A DNA stretch of 64,000 nt from contig NZ_JAIBOA010000035.1 of NCBI RefSeq assembly GCF_019458805.1, positions 1 to 64,000 of the forward strand, in the 5' to 3' direction. The translations under genes were made by a program, and so were the position numbers. This DNA is from Actinomadura parmotrematis (lineage in GTDB: Bacteria > Actinomycetota > Actinomycetes > Streptosporangiales > Streptosporangiaceae). Under the pieces are notes generated by a model. That model saw only the letters and a list, made by a program, of their open reading frames with translations, was not told the origin of the DNA and searched no databases. This document shows positions 50,497 to 58,885 of the stretch, piece by piece (within the stretch, counting starts at the first letter, position 1; each line of letters starts with the position of its first letter).

Positions 50497-51951
50497 TCAG
50501 CCGTGGTCGTGCCGGATGGGCGCGCGCAGGAGCTTGCCCGAAGGGTTGCGCGGCAGCGCGTCCGCGAACACCACCGACTTGGGGATCTTGTACTTGGCGA
50601 GCCGGCCGCCGAGCGCGCCGAGCAGCTCCTCGGCGGTGGCGCCGGCGCCCGGCCGCAGCACCACGACGGCGCGCCCGACCTCGCCCCAGATGGCGTCCGG
50701 GACGCCGATCACCGCGCAGTCCAGCACGTCGGGGTGCGCGGCGAGGACCTGCTCGACCTCGGCCGGGTAGACGTTCTCCCCACCCGAGATGATCATGTCC
50801 TTGATGCGGTCGACGATGGTGACGTAGCCGTCGGCGTCGACGCGGGCGGCGTCACCGGAGTGGAACCAGCCGTCCCGCAGCGCCTCGGCGGTCGCGCCGG
50901 GCAGGTTCCAGTAGCCCCGCATCACGTTCGGGCCGCTCACCAGCACCTCGCCGGGGTCGCCCGCCACCTTCACGTCGGTGAAGAAGTGCGGCAGGCCCGC
51001 CGACCCGGCCTTGCTGACGGCGTGCTCGGCGTCCAGGAACAGCACGCCGGGCGCCGCCTCGGTCATGCCGTAGCCCTGGAGGAACAGCAGCCCGCGCGCG
51101 GCATAGGTCTCGATCAGCGAGGGCGGGACGGGCGAGCCGCCGCAGCTGAGGGTGCGCACGCTCGACAGGTCCGCCTCGGCGAACCGGGGGGACCGCGCGA
51201 CCTGCTGGAACATCGTCGGCACCCCGAACATGAAGGTGACGCGGTGCCGCTCGATGAGGTCGAGGGTGCCCTCGGCGTCGAACGCCGGGACGATGACGCA
51301 GGCGCCGCCCTTCAGCAGGACCGGCATCGCCAGCATGTTCAGGCCGGCGGTGTGGAACAGCGGCGCCGACACGAGCGCGACCTCGTCGGCGGCCACGTCG
51401 GTGTCCACCAGCACGTTGACGGCGTTCCAGGTGATGTTGCCGTGGGTGAGGACGGCGCCCTTCGGCCGCCCGGTGGTGCCGGAGGTGTACATGATGATGA
51501 ACGGGTCGTCGAGGGCGACCGGCTCGTCCGGCGGGTCCGCGTCGCCGCCGGACGCCAGGAACGCCTCGTAGTCCGGGCCGACCTCGACGCGCGCCGCGAC
51601 GTCGGCGCCGAACCCGGCGTGCGAGGGGGCGTGGACGAGCAGCCGGGCGCCCGAGTCGGCGAGCTGGTAGGCGATCTCGGGTTCGGCGAGGCGGGCGTTC
51701 AGCGGCACGAACACCGCGCCGAGCGCGGCGGTGGCGAACAGCGTCTCCAGGAACGCCGGATGGTTCGGGCCGAGGTAGGCGACGCGGTCGCCGCGCCGGA
51801 CGCCCGCCGTGCGCAGCGCGTGCGCGAGGCGGGCGGTGCGGGCGTGCAGCCCGGCGTAGTCCAGCGCCTCGCCCTCGAAGACCAGGGCGGTGCGGTGCGG
51901 GGTCTTGCGGGCCCGCCGGGCGGGCCAGGAGCCGAGTCCCTGGTCGCGCAT
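50497..51951 (-). CDS. acyl-CoA synthetase (AMP-forming)
   Basis: 484 residues. AMP-binding core IIMYTSGTTGRPKGAVLTHGN, adenylation motif LQGYGMTEAAPGV, then GWFHSGDAARVDADGYVTIVDRIKDMIISGGENVYPAEVE, and the C-terminal KYKIPKSVVFADALPRNPSGKLLR with the catalytic Lys. Activates a carboxylic acid to its CoA thioester. ATG 51951 overlaps the amidohydrolase stop in TGATG. Last gene of the MarR-controlled operon. Confidence 0.9.
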   Translation of the reverse strand: MRDQGLGSWPARRARKTPHRTALVFEGEALDYAGLHARTARLAHALRTAGVRRGDRVAYLGPNHPAFLETLFATAALGAVFVPLNARLAEPEIAYQLADSGARLLVHAPSHAGFGADVAARVEVGPDYEAFLASGGDADPPDEPVALDDPFIIMYTSGTTGRPKGAVLTHGNITWNAVNVLVDTDVAADEVALVSAPLFHTAGLNMLAMPVLLKGGACVIVPAFDAEGTLDLIERHRVTFMFGVPTMFQQVARSPRFAEADLSSVRTLSCGGSPVPPSLIETYAARGLLFLQGYGMTEAAPGVLFLDAEHAVSKAGSAGLPHFFTDVKVAGDPGEVLVSGPNVMRGYWNLPGATAEALRDGWFHSGDAARVDADGYVTIVDRIKDMIISGGENVYPAEVEQVLAAHPDVLDCAVIGVPDAIWGEVGRAVVVLRPGAGATAEELLGALGGRLAKYKIPKSVVFADALPRNPSGKLLRAPIRHDHG

Positions 51952-52829
51952 CAGGACGCCTCCGGGGCGGCGAGGCCGAGCAGCCCGGCGGCGTTGCCCT
52001 TGAGGATCAGGGCGCGCGCCTCGTCCCCGACGGGCAGGCCCGCGAAGTCGGCCAGCCAGCGGTCGGGGGTGATGACGGGGAAGTCCGACCCGAACAGCAC
52101 CTTGTGGCGCAGCCGCCCGGCGGCGGCCTTCACCAGCTGCGGCGGGAAGTACTTGGGCGACCAGCCCGACAGGTCGATGAAGACGTTGGCCTTGTGCGTG
52201 GCCATCGAGATCGCCTCGTCCTGCCAGGGCACCGAGGGGTGCGCGAGGACGACGGTGAGGCCGGGGAAGTCGGCGGCGACGTCGTCCAGCAGCATCGGGT
52301 GCGAGTAGCGCAGCTTGATGCCGCGGCCGCCGGGCAGCCCGGCGCCGATGCCGGTCTGCCCGGTGTGGAACAGCGCGGGCACGCCGAGGTCCTGGATCGC
52401 CTCGTACAGCGGGTAGTGCGCGGCGTCGTTCGGCGCGAACGCCTGGAGGCTCGGGTGGAACTTGAAGCCGCGCACGCCGTGCTCGGCGACGAGCCGGCGG
52501 GCGCGGGCGGCGGGGTCGGGACCGTGCGGGTCGACCGAGCCGAACGGGATCAGCACGTCGGGGTGCGCGGCGGCGGCGTCGGCGATCTCCTCGCTGGACA
52601 GCGCGGGGTGGCCGAGGCCGGTCGCGGCGTCCACCGTGAAGACCACCGCGGCCATCGACCGCTCCCGGTAGTGGGCGGCGATGTCGGCGACGGTCGGGGT
52701 GCGCGGGGCGCCGGCCTTGAAGTAGGCGGCCGAGGCGTCCAGCAGCTCGGCGTCCAGGGAGAGGTGGCCGTGGGCGTCCTGTTCGACGTGGACGTGGAAG
52801 TCGATCGCGGTGAGCGCGTCGAGGTTCAT
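51951..52829 (-). CDS. amidohydrolase-family protein (Amidohydro_2)
   Basis: 292 residues: DFHVHV near the N-terminus (metal HxH), FGSVDPHGPDPAARARRLVAEHGVRGFKFHPSLQAFAPND, LFHTGQTGIG, LAHPSVPWQDEAI and VLFGSDFPVITPDRWL (terminal metal Asp). This subfamily includes decarboxylases such as ACMSD, gamma-resorcylate and 5-carboxyvanillate decarboxylases. ATG 52829 with AAGGA upstream; GTG 52841 rejected. It starts 19 bases after the HADH gene. Confidence 0.85.
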   Translation of the reverse strand: MNLDALTAIDFHVHVEQDAHGHLSLDAELLDASAAYFKAGAPRTPTVADIAAHYRERSMAAVVFTVDAATGLGHPALSSEEIADAAAAHPDVLIPFGSVDPHGPDPAARARRLVAEHGVRGFKFHPSLQAFAPNDAAHYPLYEAIQDLGVPALFHTGQTGIGAGLPGGRGIKLRYSHPMLLDDVAADFPGLTVVLAHPSVPWQDEAISMATHKANVFIDLSGWSPKYFPPQLVKAAAGRLRHKVLFGSDFPVITPDRWLADFAGLPVGDEARALILKGNAAGLLGLAAPEAS

Positions 52830-52848
52830 GGGGTCCTTCACAAGGGGA

Positions 52849-53742
52849 TCACAGGTGGTCGGTGCGGGACTTGGCGGCGAGCAGGCCGGTGAGCAGGGCG
52901 TCGCGCTCGGCGGCGAGCGCGGCGGGGTCGGCGCCCGCGAGCTCCTCCTCGACCCCGGCGACGATCCGGGCGGTCAGCGCGGGGGACAGGCGCGGGTCGC
53001 CGAGGTCGTCCCACCAGTCCTCCATCGGCGGGCCGAGGTGCTCCAGGACGTGCGCGATGCCGCCGGGGCCGCCCGACAGGTGCTGGGTGAGGAAGGGGCC
53101 GAGCAGCGCCCAGCGCAGGCCGGGGCCGTTGGCGATGGCGGCGTCGATGTCGGCGACGCTCGCCGCGCCCTGCTCGACCAGCGCGTACGCCTCCCGCCAG
53201 AGCGCGGCCTGGAGCCGGTTGGCGAGGTGGCCGGGCAGCTCGCGGCGCACCCGGACCGGGCGCTTGCCGAGGCCCCGGTAGAACGCCAGGGCGGCCTCCA
53301 CGGCGGCCTCGGCGGTCCGCGCGCCGGGGACGACCTCGACGAGCGGGACGAGGTGCGGCGGGTTGAAGGGGTGCCCGACGAGGACGCGCTCGGGGTGGCG
53401 GGCGCAGGCGCGCTGCAGGTCGGAGGGCTTCAGCCCGGACGAGCTGCTGGCGATGACGGTCGCGGGCGGCGCGGCCTCGTCGAGCGCGGCGAGGATCGCG
53501 TCCTTGACGGCGAGCCGCTCGGGCCCGTTCTCCTGGACGAAGTCCGCGCCGTCGGCGGCCTCGGCGGGCCCGGCGGCGAACTCCAGCGCGGCGTCGTCGG
53601 CGCCGTGGGCGCGCAGCGCGGCGCGCAGGGCGTCCTCGGCGCCGGGGGCGGGGTCGCCGGCGACGACGCGGTGGCCGTGCGCGAGGAACAGCGCGCTCCA
53701 GCTCGCGCCGATGGCGCCGGTCCCGATGACGGCGATCCTCAC
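52849..53742 (-). CDS. 3-hydroxyacyl-CoA dehydrogenase
   Basis: 297 residues: NAD-binding VRIAVIGTGAIGASWSALFLAHGHRV, VIASSSSGLKPSDLQRA, VGHPFNPPHLVPLVEVVPG with the active His, and ELPGHLANRLQAALWREAYALVEQG. Related to L-carnitine/3-hydroxybutyryl-CoA dehydrogenase short forms. GTG 53742 overlaps the previous stop (GTGA), RBS GGAAGGAG. Oxidises the 3-hydroxyacyl-CoA made by the enoyl-CoA hydratase of the same operon. Confidence 0.9.
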   Translation of the reverse strand: MRIAVIGTGAIGASWSALFLAHGHRVVAGDPAPGAEDALRAALRAHGADDAALEFAAGPAEAADGADFVQENGPERLAVKDAILAALDEAAPPATVIASSSSGLKPSDLQRACARHPERVLVGHPFNPPHLVPLVEVVPGARTAEAAVEAALAFYRGLGKRPVRVRRELPGHLANRLQAALWREAYALVEQGAASVADIDAAIANGPGLRWALLGPFLTQHLSGGPGGIAHVLEHLGPPMEDWWDDLGDPRLSPALTARIVAGVEEELAGADPAALAAERDALLTGLLAAKSRTDHL

Positions 53743-55700
53743 GGGGCGCTCCTTCCGGAGGCGGCGAAGGCGGCGAAGGCGTCCAGCGCGGCGGGGTCGG
53801 CGAGCGCGTCGCGGCTCGCGACGTCCTCGGGGCGGGCGCCGCGCAGGATGCGCTTCACCGGCACCTCCAGCTTCTTGCCGGTGCGGCCGCGCGGGATCGC
53901 CGGGACGGCGGTGATGGCGTCGGGCACGTGCCGGGGCGACAGCGCGCCGCGCAGCGCCGCGGCGATCCGGGCCCGCAGCGCGTCGTCCAGGCCGCCGGGG
54001 GCGGCGACGAACAGCAGCAGCTCGTCGCGGTCCTCCAGGTGCACCACGAGGCTGTCGGCGATCTCGGGCAGCTCCTCGACGACGCCGTAGAACTCGGCGG
54101 TGCCGAGCCGCACGCCGCCCCGGTTGAGGGTGGCGTCCGAGCGCCCGGCGACGACGGCGTGGCCCTCGGGCGCGAACCGCACCCAGTCGCCGTGCCGCCA
54201 GACGCCGGGGTAGCGGTCGAAGTAGGCGCCGCGGTACCGCGACCCGTCGGCGTCGCCCCAGAACCCGGTGGGCATCGACGGCATGGGCGCGGTGACGACG
54301 AGCTCGCCGAGCGCGCCGACGACGGGCGCGCCGTCCTCGTCGAAGGCGCGGGCGGCGACGCCGAGGCACGGCCCGGAGATCTCCCCGGCCCGCACCGGCT
54401 GGAGGGGGCCGCCCTGCAGGAGGCCGGTGCACACGTCGGTGCCGCCGCTGCCGACGTTCAGCAGGACGCGGTCGCCGAACCGCTCCAGCACCCACCGGTA
54501 GCCCTCGGGCGGCAGCGGGCTGCCCGCCGAGCCGAGCTGGCGGAGCCGCGCCAGGCCGAACTCGCGGGCCGGGTCGACGCCCGCGCGCCGGCACGCCATG
54601 AGGTAGCCGGGGCTGACGCCCATCAGCGTCGCTCCGGTCTCCTCGGCGAGCCGCCACTGCTCGCGCAGGTCGGGGTGCGCGGGGTCGCCGTCGATGAGGA
54701 CGACCGAGGCGCGGAGCAGCAGCGCGGACACGAGCGCGTTCCACAGCATCCACGCGGTCGTGGAGAACCACAGCATCCGGTCGCCGGGCCGCAGGTCCCA
54801 GCTCAGGGCGTGGTTCTTCAGGTGCTCCAGCAGGATCCCGCCGTGCCGGTGCACGATCGCCTTCGGTTTGCCCGTCGTGCCCGAGGAGAACAGCACGAAC
54901 AGCGGGTGGTCGAAGGGGACGGCGGCGAACTCCAGCGGGCCGGGCTCGGCGAGCAGCTCGCCCCAGGACGTCGCGTCCGGCAGGCTGTCCGACAGGGTGT
55001 GCGCGCCGTAGGGGACGTGCACGACGTGCGGGGTGCCGGGCAGGCCGTCGCGGATCGCGGCGACCTCGCCGCGCCGGTCGATGTCGCGCTCGCCGTAGCG
55101 GTAGCCGGCGACGGCGAGCAGCACCTTCGGTTCGAGCTGGGCGAACCGGTCGACGACGCTGCGCGGCCCGAACTCGGGCGCGCACGACGCCCAGACCGCG
55201 CCGAGGCTCGCCGTCGCCAGGAACGCCACGAGCGTCTCGGGGATGTTCGGCAGGTAGGCGGCGACGCGGTCGCCGCGCCCGACGCCGAGCCGGACGAGGC
55301 CCGCGCGGGCGCGCGCCACCTGCTCGCGCAGCTCCCCGAAGGTCAGCTCGACCGGCGGGCGCGTCTGCGAGCGCGCGACGACGGCGACGTCGGCGTCGTC
55401 CCCGCCGAAAGCGTGCTCGGCGTAGTTGAGGGTCGCGCCGGGGAACCATTCGGCGCCCGGCATCGCGGCGCTGCGGAGCGCCTCCTCGGGCGGGGTGTGC
55501 GCCCGGACGCCGAAGAAGTCCCAGATCGAGGTCCAGAACCCGGCCAGGTCGGTGACCGACCACTCCCACAGCGCGGGGTAGCCGTCGAACGCGAGGCCGC
55601 GCTCGTCCTCCAGCCAGCGCAGGTAGCGGCCGATCTCGCTGGTGTCGCGCGCGTCCGGCGCCGGCGTCCAGATCGGCGCGGCGCCCGTCCCGGCCGTCAC
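53739..55700 (-). CDS. acetoacetate-CoA ligase
   Basis: 653 residues with the long N-terminal segment of the family (IGRYLRWLEDERGLAFDGYPALWEWSVTDLAGFWTSIWDFFGVRA, WFPGATLNYAEHAF), LFSSGTTGKPKAIVHRHGGILLEHLKNHALSWDLRPGDRMLWFSTTAWMLWN, GSGGTDVCTGLLQGGPLQPVRAGEISGPCLGVA, HGDWVRFAPEGHAVVAGRSDATLNRGGVRLGTAEFYG, and RGRTGKKLEVPVKRIL with the catalytic Lys. Forms acetoacetyl-CoA or a similar beta-keto/branched acyl-CoA. GTG 55700 overlaps the hydratase stop. Confidence 0.92.
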   Translation of the reverse strand: MTAGTGAAPIWTPAPDARDTSEIGRYLRWLEDERGLAFDGYPALWEWSVTDLAGFWTSIWDFFGVRAHTPPEEALRSAAMPGAEWFPGATLNYAEHAFGGDDADVAVVARSQTRPPVELTFGELREQVARARAGLVRLGVGRGDRVAAYLPNIPETLVAFLATASLGAVWASCAPEFGPRSVVDRFAQLEPKVLLAVAGYRYGERDIDRRGEVAAIRDGLPGTPHVVHVPYGAHTLSDSLPDATSWGELLAEPGPLEFAAVPFDHPLFVLFSSGTTGKPKAIVHRHGGILLEHLKNHALSWDLRPGDRMLWFSTTAWMLWNALVSALLLRASVVLIDGDPAHPDLREQWRLAEETGATLMGVSPGYLMACRRAGVDPAREFGLARLRQLGSAGSPLPPEGYRWVLERFGDRVLLNVGSGGTDVCTGLLQGGPLQPVRAGEISGPCLGVAARAFDEDGAPVVGALGELVVTAPMPSMPTGFWGDADGSRYRGAYFDRYPGVWRHGDWVRFAPEGHAVVAGRSDATLNRGGVRLGTAEFYGVVEELPEIADSLVVHLEDRDELLLFVAAPGGLDDALRARIAAALRGALSPRHVPDAITAVPAIPRGRTGKKLEVPVKRILRGARPEDVASRDALADPAALDAFAAFAASGRSAP

Positions 55701-56461
55701 CGCGTCACCTTGGACGCGCGGTGCTCCAGGAAGGCGCGCATGCGCTCCTGGGCGTCGGTGCTGGTGGAGGCGACCGCCGCCATCAGCGACTCCATGAGGT
55801 AGCCCTGCGCGGGGGCGGCCTCGGCGATGCGCGGCAGCGCCTGGAGCACGGCGAAGTTGGTGAGCGGGGCGTTGGCGGCGATGCGCTCGGCGAGCTCCAT
55901 CGCCTTGGGGAGGCCCGCGCCGTCGTCGACCAGGTAGTGCGACAGGCCGATCGCCTGGCCGTCGGCGGAGTCGTGGACGCGGCCGGTCAGCATCATGTCG
56001 GCCATGCGGTGCGCGCCGACCAGGCGCGGCACGCGCACCGAGGCGCCGCCGCCGACGAACAGGCCGCGCTGCCCCTCGGGCAGGGCGTAGAACGCCGACG
56101 TCTCGGCGACGCGGAGGTGCGCGGCCGCCGCCAGCTCCAGGCCGCCGCCGATGACGGCGCCCTTCAGCACCGCGACGACCGGGACGCGGCCGCCCTCGAT
56201 GCGGTCGAAGACCCGGTGCCACATCAGCGAGTGCTCCAGCGCCTCCTCGGTGGTGCGCTCGGTCAGCTCCGACAGGTCGAGCCCGGCCGAGAAGTGCTCG
56301 CCCTCGGCGTCCAGGACGATCGCGCGCACGCCCTGCGGCGGCGCGGCGAAGAACTCCTCCAGCCGCAGGATCGTCCCGTCGTCGAGCGCGTTGCGCTTGG
56401 CCGCCCGGGTGAGGCGGACCACCGCCACCTCGCCGTGCCGCTCGACGGTCGTCGTGCCCAT
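55697..56461 (-). CDS. enoyl-CoA hydratase/isomerase
   Basis: 254 residues: AKRNALDDGTILRLEEFF, EGEHFSAGLDLSEL, VPVVAVLKGAVIGGGLELAAAAHLRVAETSAFYALPEGQRGLFVGGGASVRVPRLVGAHRMADMMLTGRV, crotonase fold; the C-terminus AFLEHRASKVTR is typical. Hydrates trans-2-enoyl-CoAs, possibly with aldolase side activity. ATG 56461 with GGAGGGGG upstream. First gene of the five-gene operon, 20 bases from a MarR palindrome. Confidence 0.92.
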   Translation of the reverse strand: MGTTTVERHGEVAVVRLTRAAKRNALDDGTILRLEEFFAAPPQGVRAIVLDAEGEHFSAGLDLSELTERTTEEALEHSLMWHRVFDRIEGGRVPVVAVLKGAVIGGGLELAAAAHLRVAETSAFYALPEGQRGLFVGGGASVRVPRLVGAHRMADMMLTGRVHDSADGQAIGLSHYLVDDGAGLPKAMELAERIAANAPLTNFAVLQALPRIAEAAPAQGYLMESLMAAVASTSTDAQERMRAFLEHRASKVTR

Positions 56462-56480
56462 GCCGTACCCCCTCCAATAA

Positions 56481-56491
56481 CAGGAATCCTG
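56481..56491. promoter_or_regulatory. MarR operator, proximal to the hydratase
   Basis: CAGGAATCCTG, a perfect palindrome with single-base centre, between the hydratase promoter and its start. Confidence 0.6.
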
Positions 56492-56543
56492 ATTATTAGG
56501 GTGGTATCGACGTTTGGCAAGGGGGTCTGCGCTATCCTCTCCG

Positions 56544-56556
56544 TCAGGAATCCTGA
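56544..56556. promoter_or_regulatory. MarR operator, proximal to marR
   Basis: TCAGGAATCCTGA, containing the same CAGGAATCCTG as at 56481 with centres 64 bp apart; 16 bases before the marR start. Confidence 0.6.
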
Positions 56557-56572
56557 GTTTTTGGAGTGTGCG

Positions 56573-57013
56573 ATGGTCCCGGCGGCGCCGTCCCTGCTGT
56601 ACTCGGTCAAGCAGGTCGAGCTCGCCACGCGGGCGCGCCTGGACGAGCTGGTGCGGCCCGCCGGCATCACCGCGCTGCAGTACACCGCGCTCACCGTGCT
56701 GGAGCGGCGGGACGGGATGAGCGGAGCCGAGCTCGCCCGCAACTCCTTCGTCACGCCCCAGTCGATGGCCGACCTCGTCGGCGCGCTGGAGCGCCGGCAC
56801 CTGGTCGCGAAGGCGCCCGACCCGGCGAACCGGCGCCGCCACCTCATCTGCCTGACCCGCGCCGGCCGCGACCTGCTCGCCGAGTACGCCGGCCCGGTCC
56901 GCGCCCTGGAGGACGCCATGCTCGCGGGCTTCACCGCCCACGAGCGCGACACCTTCCGCGCCTTCCTCAACCGCTGCCGCGCCGCGCTGGCCGCCGCGGA
57001 GCCGGACCGGTAG
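56573..57013 (+). CDS. MarR-family transcriptional regulator
   Basis: 146 residues: LLYSVKQVELATRARLDELVRPAGITALQYTALTVLERRDGMSGAELARNSFVTPQSMADLVGALERRHLVAKAPDPANRRRHLICLTRAGRDLLAEY, the winged helix with wing RRRH. ATG 56573 with GGAG 6 bases upstream. Divergent from the CoA-catabolic operon with twin palindromes; acyl-CoA-responsive MarR repressors are common in such settings, so the inducer may be a pathway CoA ester. Confidence 0.9.
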   Translation: MVPAAPSLLYSVKQVELATRARLDELVRPAGITALQYTALTVLERRDGMSGAELARNSFVTPQSMADLVGALERRHLVAKAPDPANRRRHLICLTRAGRDLLAEYAGPVRALEDAMLAGFTAHERDTFRAFLNRCRAALAAAEPDR

Positions 57014-57031
57014 CACCGGCCCGGCGGGCGG

Positions 57032-57169
57032 CTACTCGACGAGCGCGACGCGGATCGCGACGCCGTTGGCCTTGCCGGCATCGAGGTCGTAGTCGACGCT
57101 GACCGTCCAGCGGTCGTGGCCGGTCCCGGCGCCGCGGTCCTGGAGGGACTCGTACTCGTCGGCGGTCAC
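57032..57169 (-). CDS. small hypothetical protein (45 aa)
   Basis: Reads MTADEYESLQDRGAGTGHDR, then WTVSVDYDLDAGKANG and VAIRVALVE before the stop. GTG 57169 overlaps the stop of the 148-aa gene (GTGA), so it is translationally coupled to it. It is acidic and has no domain I recognise. Too short for ordinary ORF calling. Confidence 0.6.
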   Translation of the reverse strand: MTADEYESLQDRGAGTGHDRWTVSVDYDLDAGKANGVAIRVALVE

Positions 57170-57612
57170 GACGCCTCCCGCCCGCCGCCGAGCGGGAAGC
57201 GCGCGAGCTCGGCGGACGCCCCGGCGGTGCGCAGCCCGTCCAGCCCCTCCGGGGCGCCCATCAGCGCCAGGTGGTCGGCGCCGTCCAGGTCGGGCACCAC
57301 GACGGTGAACGCGCCGCGCGGTCGGCCCGCCCGGACGCGCCGCAGCGTCGCCTCGGGCGCCGCCGAGAACACCTCGACGGTCGGGTCCATCGGGTCGGCC
57401 ATGACCCGGCGGTGCAGGGTCCGCCCGCCCGGGTCGCGGACCTCGACCCAGAAGCCGCGCCGCCCCTCGTACCCGTCGAGCTCGTCGGTCGGCGGGGCGG
57501 GCATGTCGACGCGGTCCGCCGACAGCAGCCGCGGCCGCCGCCCCTCGTAGGTGAAGCGGAGCCGGACGGCTCCTCGCCCCCGTGGCGCTCCGCTCCTCGG
57601 TCCTTCGCTCAT
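57166..57612 (-). CDS. conserved hypothetical protein (148 aa)
   Basis: Not assigned. Reads VRLRFTYEGRRPRLLSADRVDMPAPPTDELDGYEGRRGFWVEVRDPGGRTLHRRVMADPMDPTVEVFSAAPEATLRRVRAGRPRGAFTVVVPDLDGADHLALMGAPEGL, a beta-rich sequence resembling actinomycete proteins of unknown role. ATG 57612 with AAAGGGG ahead. Co-transcribed with the 45-aa gene. Confidence 0.65.
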   Translation of the reverse strand: MSEGPRSGAPRGRGAVRLRFTYEGRRPRLLSADRVDMPAPPTDELDGYEGRRGFWVEVRDPGGRTLHRRVMADPMDPTVEVFSAAPEATLRRVRAGRPRGAFTVVVPDLDGADHLALMGAPEGLDGLRTAGASAELARFPLGGGREAS

Positions 57613-57916
57613 TTCGGCCCCTTTCCGGCCTCGTGCGTCTCCGAACACGAAAGGGCGTCTGAAAGGATTTCCCGCGTGGAACGTGCGCATGCGAAAAAGC
57701 ACGCCCGGCGCATTGGAACCCCCCGACACCGTGTGCTGACGGTGCTGAGAACCCCCAGGTCCCGCCGCCGGTGCGCGCCGCGTCAGCCGGCGCGGCACTC
57801 CTTTTCCATCGGACCCCCGTCCTCCGTCACCCTCATCACGGGACGGGCCGGGGGAGCCGTTCAAAGGAGGGGTGTCCGTATCCGGCCGCCCTTTTCGGGA
57901 ACCGTTCGGGAAAGGA
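57613..57916. other. 304-bp intergenic region
   Basis: No credible gene. Holds an imperfect GC-rich hairpin at 57771-57798 (GTGCGCGCCG paired with CGGCGCGGCAC) that could terminate the flavoprotein transcript, and a direct repeat TTCGGGAA (57894-57901, 57905-57912) right after the flavoprotein stop. Confidence 0.45.
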
Positions 57917-58429
57917 TCAGGAAAGGGCGTCCAGGAGGCGCTGCCAGGGGAAGTCCTGCGGGCGCGCCGGGCCGAGGTCGTCGGCGGTCAGCACCGTGAC
58001 GCCCCACGACCGCAGCCGCTCCAGGCTCTCCTGGAACGCCGGGTGCGCCATGTGGGCGCGGTTGCTGTAGGGCGCGGCGACGATCGGCAGGCCGAGCCCG
58101 TACGCCTCGACGAGGTAGCCGAGGGCGACGCCGTCGCAGAGGCCCGCCGCCCACTTGTTGACGGTGTTGACGGTGGCGGGCGCGACGGCGAGCGCCGTCG
58201 GCGGGGGCAGGACGTCGGGCTCGCCGGGCTGCTTGTAGTCGCTGCGGACCGGGTACCCGGTCAGCTCCTCCAGCCGCTCGACGTCCACGAACCGGCGGCC
58301 GTAGGCGGTGGTGAGGACGCACACCGTCCAGCCCCGCGCACGGGCGAGCGCGACCATGTCGGGGGCGTGCGCGGCGAGCGGCGAGCCGCAGCAGACGAGG
58401 TAGAGCACCCGCTCGGTCGCGTCGGTCAT
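57917..58429 (-). CDS. flavoprotein-family protein (PPC-decarboxylase-like fold)
   Basis: 170 residues of the HFCD flavoprotein fold: VLYLVCCGSPLAAHAPDMVALARARGWTVCVLTT, AVAPATVNTVNKWAAGLCDGVALGYLVEAYGLGLPIVAAPYSNRAHMAHPAFQESLERLRSWGV. The AP-T-NT-NK set is that of phosphopantothenoylcysteine decarboxylase-type proteins (FMN binding). ATG 58429. Short actinomycete forms have unknown substrate. Confidence 0.82.
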   Translation of the reverse strand: MTDATERVLYLVCCGSPLAAHAPDMVALARARGWTVCVLTTAYGRRFVDVERLEELTGYPVRSDYKQPGEPDVLPPPTALAVAPATVNTVNKWAAGLCDGVALGYLVEAYGLGLPIVAAPYSNRAHMAHPAFQESLERLRSWGVTVLTADDLGPARPQDFPWQRLLDALS

Positions 58430-58461
58430 GGGCCGCGACGCTACCACCGGGCGCGCGGGCG

Positions 58462-58704
58462 TCAGCCGACCGCGTCGGCCTCCAGGTCGGTCATCGCCGA
58501 CTGCACCGCCGAGCAGGGCCAGGTCTCGTCGTCGTCGGGGTTCGGGCACTCGGCGCCCTCGACCGCGGGCGGCGGGTGCTCGGCGAGGGTGCGGAGGACG
58601 ACGTTCAGCTGCAGCGCCCGGTCACCGTCGGTGCTGGGGTTGTCGCGGAGCTGGGCGGCCATGTGGACGGCCGTGCGGTACTGCGTGGGGTCGATCTCGG
58701 TCAT
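58462..58704 (-). CDS. small hypothetical protein (80 aa)
   Basis: MTEIDPTQYRTAVHMAAQLRDNPSTDGDR then a helical segment and a Cys-containing acidic tail (GAECPNPDDDETWPCSA). ATG 58704 with AGGA about ten bases upstream. No domain recognised; may be secondary to the flavoprotein gene on the same strand. Confidence 0.5.
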   Translation of the reverse strand: MTEIDPTQYRTAVHMAAQLRDNPSTDGDRALQLNVVLRTLAEHPPPAVEGAECPNPDDDETWPCSAVQSAMTDLEADAVG

Positions 58705-58885
58705 GAAGGGCGTGTCCTCGGGCCGGGGGGCGTCGCCGGTGGGCGTCGCCCGATTGTGGCAGCCCGGGACGGCCCGCACCAGCGGCGCCGCGGGGCCTCG
58801 CGCGGGCGCGGTCTGGCATCATCGAGCGTGTTCCCGTGTTCCTGACCGTTGCCCACCCGTCGTCGCAGAGGCCGGAAGCGCTCGC

